From Nostoc sp. NMS2 (GTDB taxonomy: Bacteria; Cyanobacteriota; Cyanobacteriia; Cyanobacteriales; Nostocaceae), in assembly GCF_017115105.1 (NCBI RefSeq), contig NZ_JABXKH010000142.1, positions 1 to 39,977 on the forward strand: a DNA stretch of 39,977 bases, in the 5' to 3' direction. A program made the position numbers and the translations under genes. Positions within the stretch are counted from its first letter, which is position 1. Every line of letters starts with the position of its first letter. Of the stretch, positions 33,847 to 39,977 are shown in pieces. The notes under the pieces were generated by a model that saw only the letters and a program-made list of their open reading frames with translations, ran no database searches and was not told the DNA's origin.

Positions 33847-36222
33847 CTATTTAATGTTCCAAATGGACAGTTGTTTTTGAATCTCAGACATCGGATAAGC
33901 CAAATCTCGGTCTTCACCTTTTGTTGCAAAGACGATGCCTAAAAGCCGATTTTGCGAATCAATCACAGGACTGCCAGAATAACCATGTTTGAGTGCAGTT
34001 TGAGATATTTCTAATCGCTGGTTGTTATGCTTACTAATCTGTCCTGATTGCATAGACCAAGATTTATCTTCACCTCTTTGGGCAGAATGACCGATAATCC
34101 GAATGGGCATTTTCGGGGCGATCGCAGTTGAGGAGATAGATAATGGTTGGATATCTTCTGGCAGTTTACCAATAACTTCCAAAACGGCTAAATCGAGTTG
34201 TTCCTCAGAGGTCATTTTGAACAGCTTGGCATCTCGCCGCATTCGCACTCGGTTGGATGGCGGTGTACTGAAAAATTCCACTTGGATATTTTTACCTTGT
34301 TCATTGCCATCAAAAATGACATGACGATTAGTGAGGATTAATGTCCGGTTGTCTTCTCGCTGAATGATTATACCAGTGCCGATCTCTGTTCCCTGGCGAT
34401 CGCTGTTAAAAAACTCGGTAGTGATGCGTACCACAGAACGCTTAACGGGTACGGTTGGGTCATTCTTAAGCAACCATTGGCGATCGTCTTCTACGCTCTT
34501 AGCTTGGGTATCATCTTTCGTTTTCCATAACCGCCTTGCTTCTATATTGTTGTTACTGGCATAGACATAATTTGGGTCAATTTGTTCTGCTTTGTCAAAG
34601 TGTTCAATGGCTTCTTTAAACTTATTTTGTTTTTGGAATACTAAACCCAAATTATTATTAGCGAGAGTATGAGCGCTGGTTGGATCTATAGAAGTATCTT
34701 CTGGTAATGTTAAGGCTTTTTCGTAGGCGATGATTGCTTGTTTTAATTGCTTCTGTTCTTGGAAGGCATTGCCGAGATTGCTGTAAGCAGTAGCATAATT
34801 AGGGTCGAGTTGTATGGCTTTTTTGTAGGCGATGATTGCTTGTTCTAATTGCTTCTGGTCTTGGAGGGTATTGCCGAGATTGTTGTAAGCAAGAGCAAAG
34901 TTAGGTTTGAGTTGTATGGCTTTTTGTAAAGCGATGACTGAAGCTTCTAATTGCTCCTGGTATCTCAGGACATTGCCAAGATCGTTGTAAGCTTCAGCAT
35001 TGTTAGGTTCGATCTGTATGGTTTTTTTGAACGCGGCGACAGCATCATCTAATTTCTTCTGGTCTTTGAGGGCTAAACCGAGATTGTGGTGAACTGTAGC
35101 AAAGTTAGGGTTGAGTTTAATTGCTTTTTTGTAGGCATCAACTGCGTCAGCTAATTTCTTCTGCTTATACAGGACAACACCGAGATTATTGTAAGCATTG
35201 TAAGCAATATCAAAGTTAGGTTTAAGTTGTATGGCTTTTTGGAAGGCCGTAACTGCGGCATCTAATTTCTTCTGTTCATATCGGACAAGACCGAGATTGT
35301 AGTGAGCAGCAGCATCTTTAGGGTCAAGTTGTATGGCTTTTTGGAAGGCCGTAACTGCGGCATCTAATTTCTTCTGGTTACTGAGGGCATTGCCGAGATT
35401 AATGTAAGCAGCAGCATCTTTAGGGTCAAGTTGAATTGCTTTTTGAAAGGCGGCAACTGCTTCATCTAATTTATTCTGTTCATATAGGGCAATGCCGAGT
35501 TTGTTGTAAATATCAGCAATGTTGGGGTTGAGTTGAATTACTTTTTGAAAGGCGGCAACTGCTGCATCTAATTTATTCTGTCTTTTAAAAACGTCGGCAA
35601 GAAGATAGTGAGTTTTTGCATCTTCTGAATTAAGTTGAACAGATTTTTTACAAGCTGTTATTGCTTCATCAAGTTTGTTCTGGTCATCCAACACATTACA
35701 CAACTCGAAGTAAGCAGTAGCAAAGTTAGGGTTGAGTTGAATTGCTTTTTGGTAGGCGGCAACTGCTGCATCTAATTTCTTCTGGTTACTCAGCACATTG
35801 CCCAGACCGTTGTAAGCAGTAGCTAAGTTAGGGTTGAGTTGCAAAGCTTTATTGTGAGATGCGATCGCCTCCTCTAATTTACCTTGAGCATTTAGCACGT
35901 TCCCTATACCAACGTAAGCTTCGGCATCATTAGGATTGAGTTGTAATGCTTTCTGGTGCGCCGCTAATGCTTCCTCTAGTTTTCCCTGTCGCCGCAAAGC
36001 ATTACCCAAATTGTTATAAGCTTTGCCATTATTGGGTTCAACTTGTAAAACTTTCCGCCAAATTGTCTCTGCTTGGGAGTTATTACCCACCGTTTCGGCA
36101 GCGTCGCCTTGTTTAAATAGCTGTTCAATATTGTTTTGAGCAACTACAAACTGGGGTGTGGTAGCCAGAGATAGAGTTAAAAATAAAGTAGTAAATATAC
36201 GGTTGTGCATAATCATGCTCAT
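33847..36222 (-). CDS. Exported TPR-array protein with trypsin-like protease domain
   Basis: A 791-residue protein. A signal peptide occupies residues about 1-28 (cleavage near VVAQN). About 15 TPR units follow at 30-545, most of 34 residues with variants of AYNNLGNALxxQKKLDAA and AIQLxPNxA. The end, about 590-791, is a trypsin-like serine protease: His634 in TNRHV, Asp677 in LDLAV, Ser749 in GYSGSP. All three catalytic residues are present, so it should be active, in the periplasm or outside the cell. Starts at 36222, 36216 and 36210 are all possible. It heads the operon with the secreted and membrane-anchored unknown proteins. The several nearly identical TPRs (7-9) suggest recent internal duplication. 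Confidence 0.88.
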   Translation of the reverse strand: MSMIMHNRIFTTLFLTLSLATTPQFVVAQNNIEQLFKQGDAAETVGNNSQAETIWRKVLQVEPNNGKAYNNLGNALRRQGKLEEALAAHQKALQLNPNDAEAYVGIGNVLNAQGKLEEAIASHNKALQLNPNLATAYNGLGNVLSNQKKLDAAVAAYQKAIQLNPNFATAYFELCNVLDDQNKLDEAITACKKSVQLNSEDAKTHYLLADVFKRQNKLDAAVAAFQKVIQLNPNIADIYNKLGIALYEQNKLDEAVAAFQKAIQLDPKDAAAYINLGNALSNQKKLDAAVTAFQKAIQLDPKDAAAHYNLGLVRYEQKKLDAAVTAFQKAIQLKPNFDIAYNAYNNLGVVLYKQKKLADAVDAYKKAIKLNPNFATVHHNLGLALKDQKKLDDAVAAFKKTIQIEPNNAEAYNDLGNVLRYQEQLEASVIALQKAIQLKPNFALAYNNLGNTLQDQKQLEQAIIAYKKAIQLDPNYATAYSNLGNAFQEQKQLKQAIIAYEKALTLPEDTSIDPTSAHTLANNNLGLVFQKQNKFKEAIEHFDKAEQIDPNYVYASNNNIEARRLWKTKDDTQAKSVEDDRQWLLKNDPTVPVKRSVVRITTEFFNSDRQGTEIGTGIIIQREDNRTLILTNRHVIFDGNEQGKNIQVEFFSTPPSNRVRMRRDAKLFKMTSEEQLDLAVLEVIGKLPEDIQPLSISSTAIAPKMPIRIIGHSAQRGEDKSWSMQSGQISKHNNQRLEISQTALKHGYSGSPVIDSQNRLLGIVFATKGEDRDLAYPMSEIQKQLSIWNIK

Positions 36223-36294
36223 ACGTTAGCTGATTTTATCAGGACTTACCCGAAAATCGCTAAAAACCGGATTAATTTTTGATAAATACTTGTT

Positions 36295-36364
36295 AATGAG
36301 CCTTTGAACTCCGTTGATGAACCTCAGAGCTTCGTGAATGAGTCTTTGAACTCCATTAATGAAG
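36295..36364. repeat. Short tandem repeat, about 21-22 bp period
   Basis: Three diverged units: AATGAGCCTTTGAACTCCGT, ATGAACCTCAGAGCTTCGTG and AATGAGTCTTTGAACTCCAT. They lie upstream of the TPR-protease start at 36222 and may be part of its leader or promoter region. Confidence 0.6.
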
Positions 36365-36380
36365 TAAAATGGGCGGTTTT

Positions 36381-36495
36381 CAATACGATCCCAAAGACGC
36401 GATAAATCGCCGTCTCTACAAGAATCAGTCCTTTGTAGAGACGGCGATTTATCGCGTCTCTTTTATCGCGTCTCTTGCCTTAACCGAACAGTATT
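36381..36495. repeat. MITE-like palindromic element, shorter copy
   Basis: It begins CAATACGATCCCA and ends CTTAACCGAACAGTATT. The hairpin arms are perfect over 25 bp (36395-36419 with 36435-36459, core GACGCGATAAATCGCCGTC). A second short TTTATCGCGTCTC copy follows the right arm at about 36460-36474. The left end has lost most of the inverted repeat seen in the copies at 2558 and 37610. Confidence 0.75.
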
Positions 36496-36518
36496 AGGCG
36501 GTTATTCTCAGGGGAAAA

Positions 36519-37580
36519 TTACACTTGAGAGCAGTTGTTAAGAAAAACAGGTTGGCCGCCTTGCTCAAGAGATACAGTCAGTGCAGCCAGAATTTCTACT
36601 AACTGTGTGCCTACCCAGCCAGACGAAACCTCTGAGGGAGTATTGTTTATAACAGAGACAACAAAGCCGGAGCAAACCCGTTGCAATGGTTCACCTGGCT
36701 CTAATTCCAGCACCACCTGGCTTTGATTTACGGGAATAAAATGATTGCCCTGCTGTTCAAATTCTCCATGTAGCAGCGTTAGAGGTGACGATCGCAACAT
36801 TTCATCAAAAATCAAACTACCAAGGCTACCTACAATCCCCAGCCGTCGCTGCTTATCAGAATTCAGCCAGCACAAGTGGATGTAAGCTTGAAAGCCATCT
36901 GGGTATGTCAGTGTTAGCCATACTAAATCGGCTAAACCTTGGGATGGAGAGTGGGTTATTTCCCTATTGGCTTGCCCCTGTAGCCACACCGTACCCGTTG
37001 CTTGTACTTTCACAGGAATCTGACCCAGCCAAGCGTTAAAGATAGCAATATCGTGAATAGCTAAATCCCACAGTGCATCAACATCTTGGCGGACAGGCCC
37101 TAAATGGGTGCGTGTCGCGTAGCCATAACGTAAATCACCTAATTTACCCGCTTGTACTACAGTTTGCCCTTGCTCAACTGCTGGGTGAAATAAATAAGTG
37201 TGATCTACCATGAGTGTTAAATGATGCTTCTCTGCTAACTGGCAAAGTTCTCGACATTCTGCGGGGTCGAGAGTTAGCGGTTTTTCAGCTAAAACATGGT
37301 ATCCGTTCTGAAGAGCATCTTTAATTAAAGCATAGTGGGTGGTAGCTGGAGTTGCGATCGCTACCCCTGTCAACCCTGGCACATTCTTCAAATCTTCCCA
37401 ATGGGTTGTCAATACTACATTTTCATCTAAATTAAACTGCTGCTTTACCGCCGCTAACCTTTCTGGATGGGGATCTACCACAGCAACTACATCTACTTGG
37501 GGATGTGCTAAGAAATTCCGCAGCAGATGCACTCCCCAACGCCCAACTCCGATAACAGCAATTTTAATTTGGTTTGTCAT
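36519..37580 (-). CDS. Gfo/Idh/MocA family oxidoreductase
   Basis: A 353-residue NAD(P)-dependent dehydrogenase of the glucose-fructose oxidoreductase/inositol dehydrogenase family. The Rossmann motif is GVGRWG at 11-16, a family match for GxGxxG. VVDPHPERL follows, and AEKPLTLDPAE supplies the conserved EKP lysine. A typical C-terminal alpha/beta domain with DLAIHDIAIFNAW follows. Members oxidise sugars, inositols or sugar nucleotides; the substrate here is unknown. It is a single gene, about 300 bp from the TPR-protease gene, with MITE-like elements on both sides, and shows no functional link to its neighbours. Confidence 0.9.
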   Translation of the reverse strand: MTNQIKIAVIGVGRWGVHLLRNFLAHPQVDVVAVVDPHPERLAAVKQQFNLDENVVLTTHWEDLKNVPGLTGVAIATPATTHYALIKDALQNGYHVLAEKPLTLDPAECRELCQLAEKHHLTLMVDHTYLFHPAVEQGQTVVQAGKLGDLRYGYATRTHLGPVRQDVDALWDLAIHDIAIFNAWLGQIPVKVQATGTVWLQGQANREITHSPSQGLADLVWLTLTYPDGFQAYIHLCWLNSDKQRRLGIVGSLGSLIFDEMLRSSPLTLLHGEFEQQGNHFIPVNQSQVVLELEPGEPLQRVCSGFVVSVINNTPSEVSSGWVGTQLVEILAALTVSLEQGGQPVFLNNCSQV

Positions 37581-37609
37581 TTGTCATTTGTTATTTGTCA
37601 TTTGTCATT

Positions 37610-37744
37610 CAATACGGATTGGATAAGGTTTTTTGATGACACGCCGCTAATCGCAAAGATGCGATAAATCGCCGTCTTTACAATAATCAGTCCTTTGTCT
37701 TGACGGCGATTTATCGCGTCTCTTGCCTTAACCGAACCGTATTG
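37610..37744. repeat. MITE-like palindromic element, copy 2
   Basis: The left end is CAATACGGATTGGATAAGG (37610-37628) and the right end CCTTAACCGAACCGTATTG (37726-37744). The inside closely follows the copy at 2558-2690: TTTTTTGATGA, GCAAAGATGCGATAAATCGC, and the GACGGCGATTTATCGCGTC arm. It has inserted into a run of TTTGTCA heptamers that is visible on both sides (37575-37609 and 37746-37770). Confidence 0.8.
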
Positions 37745-37820
37745 ATTTGTCATTAGTTATTTGTCATTTGTATACAAATGACAACCAAATGATTATCGGC
37801 TAATTGTCAGTCTTTTAAGC

Positions 37821-38540
37821 TCAGGGTGTTTGCGGATTAGGGATTGCTAAAAAAGCTACCTTAGCGGCTGCTTGTTCAGCAGTTTTGATAGATCGCCCTT
37901 TACCAACTCCTAGTTTGTTTCCGTGCAGCCACACTTCAGCCATGAAACGTTCTTGATTGTGGTGTGGTTGAGTGACTTCCACAACTCGATATTCTGGTAA
38001 AACTTTAAATTGCGCCTGAGTCCATTCTTGGAGAGCAGCTTTGTAATTAAGTCTGGCAGGATCGAGGCGAATTTCTGTTGTTAGTTCTTGGAAGTGGGGA
38101 TCTAGCCAAGAACGGATTAGTTCCAGATTTTGAGTACTTAAGTAAAGCGCACCCAGAACTGCTTCAAAAGCATCTGCCAGTCGTGACTCTTGACCAACTT
38201 TATCAGCCGTAGCACTACCAGCGACCAGTAAGTATAACTCTAAACCATAAACTCTGGCCAATTGGGCGAGAATGCGATCGCTCACCAACACCGAACGAAT
38301 TGCCGCAAAATCCCCTACTGGACAATCGGGATAATTTTCCCATAACACAACAGCCGACACCAGCCGCACCACTGCATCGCCAACAAACTCCAGTTGTTCA
38401 TAATTCGCCGAATCAGAGACAGTGGGATGAGTTAGCGCTAAATCTAGCAGTTCCCACTTGATAGGTGCTTCTAGCGACAAACCTAATTTTTGGACTAAAC
38501 TTTCGAGTTGCCGTTGACGGCGTGGGTAGGCAAGGGGCAT
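37821..38540 (-). CDS. rnc: Ribonuclease III
   Basis: A 239-residue RNase III. The signature reads YEQLEFVGDAVV at 47-58, with Glu48, Glu51 and Asp55 matching Escherichia coli Glu38, Glu41 and Asp45. The second acidic pair is Asp123 and Glu126 in LADAFEAVLG, matching Asp114 and Glu117. A double-stranded-RNA-binding domain fills about 160-235 (NYKAALQEWTQAQF, then GKGRSIKTAEQAAAKVAF). It cleaves double-stranded RNA in rRNA maturation and regulation. The start at 38540 is the first ATG of family-like sequence; just upstream is a G-rich repeat. Next upstream on the same strand is rnpB, another RNA-processing gene, though probably transcribed separately. Confidence 0.95.
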   Translation of the reverse strand: MPLAYPRRQRQLESLVQKLGLSLEAPIKWELLDLALTHPTVSDSANYEQLEFVGDAVVRLVSAVVLWENYPDCPVGDFAAIRSVLVSDRILAQLARVYGLELYLLVAGSATADKVGQESRLADAFEAVLGALYLSTQNLELIRSWLDPHFQELTTEIRLDPARLNYKAALQEWTQAQFKVLPEYRVVEVTQPHHNQERFMAEVWLHGNKLGVGKGRSIKTAEQAAAKVAFLAIPNPQTP

Positions 38541-38725
38541 TAGGGGCAGGGGGCAGGGGGAAGGGGGAAGGGGGCAAGGGGCAGGTGGAGCAGGGGAAAA
38601 ATACTAACTTCTGACTCATAACTTATAACTCTGCCAATTTTAGATTTGGAATTTTGAATTGAAGGAAAAATCTAAAATCTAAAATCTAAAATTTAATGAC
38701 TTCTAACTCAGCACTAAAAAAGGGG
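38541..38725. repeat. Heptamer arrays between rnc and rnpB
   Basis: GGGGGCA/GGGGGAA-type units at about 38545-38585, and a fold-back of CAATTTTAGATTTGGAATTTT with three AATCTAA heptamers at about 38636-38694. The same AATCTAA array pattern is found downstream of psb32. A run of TTTTTT read on the minus strand at about 38716-38721 follows the rnpB 3' end and can serve as its terminator. Confidence 0.65.
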
Positions 38726-39147
38726 GGAGAGAGCAGGACATAAGCCGGGTTCTGTTCTCTTGCGAGGGCAGTTATCTATCTGGGACGCTTGTTACCAAAC
38801 GCCTCTAGCGGCTCTCGTTGAGCGGAACTGGTAAAAGACCAACCGTAGTTCCTATCGCCTTGCTCCCAACCGGGGTTTACCGAGCCAGCACCTCTCGATA
38901 CTGCTGGTGCGCTCTTACCGCACCTTTGCACCCTTACCAAGTTTGTCCTTTGTCATCTGTCCTTTGTCCTTTGTTCTTTTACAAATGACTAATGACTAAT
39001 GACTAATTGGCGGTATCTTTCTGTGGCACTATCCTCACGATCGCTCGCACTGGACGTTATCCAGCAAGTTTGGTCTTTCGGGAGCCCGGACTTTCCTCAA
39101 ACCAGTGACTATGACTGATCTGCAACCGCCTGCGTCTACTCTCTCCT
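38726..39147 (-). ncRNA. rnpB: RNase P RNA
   Basis: Read on the minus strand, the RNA starts near AGGAGAGAGTAGACG and continues with GGTTTGAGGAAAGTCCGGGC and GCTCCCGAAAGACCAAAC. It includes GTGCGAGCGATCGTGAGGAT and ends AGAACCCGGCTTATGTCCTG. These are the conserved blocks of bacterial type A RNase P RNA, including the 3' half of helix P4. The first 11 bases (GGAGAGAGTAG) pair with the last 11 (CTGCTCTCTCC) as helix P1, which sets the ends to within a few bases. It processes pre-tRNA 5' ends with RnpA. About 65 bases of heptamer repeat are inserted at about 38938-39004, a feature known in heterocyst-forming cyanobacteria. Confidence 0.95.
38938..39004. repeat. STRR heptamer insert inside rnpB
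   Basis: The plus strand reads TGTCCTT heptamers (about five, partly changed) followed by AATGACT heptamers (three). Both sides are normal RNase P RNA. The two blocks, TTTGTC... and ...ACAAATGAC, can pair to extend a helix. Insertion of STRR sequences in this gene is published for Anabaena and Nostoc. Confidence 0.8.
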
Positions 39148-39154
39148 TAGATCC

Positions 39155-39184
39155 AGTGTAATCTTGGATGGCATAGTCTGTCTG
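39155..39184 (-). promoter_or_regulatory. Candidate rnpB promoter
   Basis: On the minus strand, CAGACA (39179-39184) and TACACT (39155-39160) are separated by 18 bp, and TACACT ends 7 bp before the predicted RNA 5' end at 39147. Both hexamers are imperfect matches to the sigma-70 consensus. The -35 lies next to the stop of the upstream gene at 39189. Confidence 0.35.
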
Positions 39185-39188
39185 GTTG

Positions 39189-39887
39189 CTATTGCTTTTT
39201 TTTATTCCAAGGTAGAGCGTAAGTCCAAGGTAGTTTCCTGACTGTGAAAGGACAATTGATAATACTAATGGGAGGAAAATCACGGCCTGGGGCTAGACCT
39301 AAACGCACTTCAGATACTCTGATTACCAGTTGTAGGGAAAAGTCCAACTCCTTTTTTCTATTAATAAAGTCGTTGTACAATTTTTTTTGCCCTTTTTGCA
39401 GCCCGTTGATATCAATTAGTGGTTTTTTCGCTGAATAGGTTCCAGCTACTTGATCGCGCTCGAATACATCTTCTGCTGTCACCGTTTCAGAAAGTGTTTT
39501 CTTGGGAGCAATCAGGCTAGGACTTTGGGGTACTGCTAAGTCGCGGGTTAAATCTGGTGATTTCCGAATTACGCGACGCGATTGCTTGCTATGTTCAACT
39601 ACTAAAGAACTGTTGTCCCAGTCAACGTATAGGGCAACATTATCAGATTTATTTTCAATGCTAATTCCTAAATCTTTCAAATCGTCGATTGGGTATGAGG
39701 CTTTGAGTTTAAAGGAAATTCCAATTTTATCATCAAGATTTTGTTCTTTGAGTTGCTCATCAACGATTCCTTTTTTAAACTCGAATTTAACTTGATCGTC
39801 GATGGATTCAACCATACGGTTAAAAACGTATGAGACACCGATAATATAAATTGTCAAAACTACTAAATTCTGGTCGCTACTCCTCAT
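39189..39887 (-). CDS. Small membrane-anchored protein of unknown family
   Basis: A 232-residue protein I do not recognise. A hydrophobic N-terminal helix (about residues 8-24, LVVLTIYIIGVSYVF) would anchor it. The rest is soluble, with charged sequence and a beta-like middle (ISFKLKASYPIDDLKDLGIS, NVALYVDWDNSSLVV). No catalytic motif is visible. The start ATG at 39887 has AGGAG 16 bases upstream, too far to be convincing. Its stop is about 40 bp from the rnpB 5' end, so readthrough from it could enter rnpB. It could be an uncharacterised cyanobacterial protein. Confidence 0.6.
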   Translation of the reverse strand: MRSSDQNLVVLTIYIIGVSYVFNRMVESIDDQVKFEFKKGIVDEQLKEQNLDDKIGISFKLKASYPIDDLKDLGISIENKSDNVALYVDWDNSSLVVEHSKQSRRVIRKSPDLTRDLAVPQSPSLIAPKKTLSETVTAEDVFERDQVAGTYSAKKPLIDINGLQKGQKKLYNDFINRKKELDFSLQLVIRVSEVRLGLAPGRDFPPISIINCPFTVRKLPWTYALPWNKKKQ

Positions 39888-39977
39888 AAATTAAAATATT
39901 AACTCCTAGTATTAATGAATGTATAAACCTCATCTAAGTTGAGAACCGTAGTTTTCGCCCTCACCCTAAATCCCTCT
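39888..39977. other. Window edge, repeat-like, no gene
   Basis: The last 30 bases (CCCTCACCCTAAATCCCTCT) are the start of a common cyanobacterial intergenic repeat, whose hairpin form also appears at 64-133. No reading frame is supported. Confidence 0.4.

Noticed and set aside
33847..36222. Conflict or immune effector reading of the TPR-trypsin protein
   Set aside because: A clear signal peptide puts it outside the cytoplasm and no defence gene is adjacent.
39035..39283. A minus-strand frame of 82 codons overlapping rnpB
   Set aside because: It runs through the RNase P RNA and has no protein-family resemblance.

Overview
The window looks like chromosome of a filamentous, probably heterocyst-forming cyanobacterium of the Nostoc/Anabaena type. 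The evidence is frequent HIP1 octamers (GCGATCGC), the photosystem II factor Psb32, a cyanobacterial RNase P RNA gene that carries a heptamer-repeat insert, and many short tandem heptamer arrays and dispersed palindromes between genes. No tRNA, rRNA, CRISPR array, prophage or intact insertion sequence was seen.

Region 1 (about 0.3-7.3 kb, minus strand) is a four-gene biosynthetic operon. Its first gene is a 1129-residue fusion of a fatty acyl-AMP ligase, an acyl carrier protein and a PLP-dependent alpha-oxoamine synthase. It is followed by an arginine:X amidinotransferase, a divergent short-chain dehydrogenase and an MFS exporter. Read together: activate a fatty acid, condense it decarboxylatively with an amino acid to give an alpha-amino ketone, add a guanidine, perhaps reduce, and export. 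The oxoamine synthase plus amidinotransferase pairing resembles the first steps of saxitoxin assembly, but with a fatty acyl starter. This is the best candidate for an undescribed pathway. A roughly 1.1 kb AT-rich upstream region separates it from the next block.

Region 2 (8.4-12.6 kb, plus strand) holds a frameshifted remnant of a TIGR03032-like gene, a secreted FG-GAP propeller plus RTX calcium-binding protein, and an exported TPR/DUF928 protein. Clear hairpin terminators follow the last two.

Region 3 (13.5-19.0 kb, plus strand) contains an NtaA/SnaA/DszA-type flavin monooxygenase, an amidohydrolase, a broken aldo-keto reductase tail and an ABC exporter. The monooxygenase and amidohydrolase are unrelated folds but end in the same ten-residue peptide, KQVDK(S/N)LVVA, encoded with different synonymous codons.

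Region 4 (19.5-31.5 kb) is mostly housekeeping and scattered single genes: a short type IA topoisomerase, a phosphoribosyltransferase, a GPH-family sugar symporter, SurE, Psb32, a DUF4346 protein, a FemAB/GNAT-like protein, a RibD-C reductase and a membrane histidine kinase.

Region 5 (31.8-36.2 kb, minus strand) is a tight three-gene operon for the cell envelope: an exported TPR-trypsin-like protease, a secreted protein of unknown family and a membrane-anchored protein of unknown family.

Region 6 (36.5-40.0 kb, minus strand) contains a Gfo/Idh/MocA oxidoreductase, RNase III, rnpB and a small membrane-anchored unknown protein. Several copies of a MITE-like element with CAATACG...CGTATTG ends are scattered through the window.
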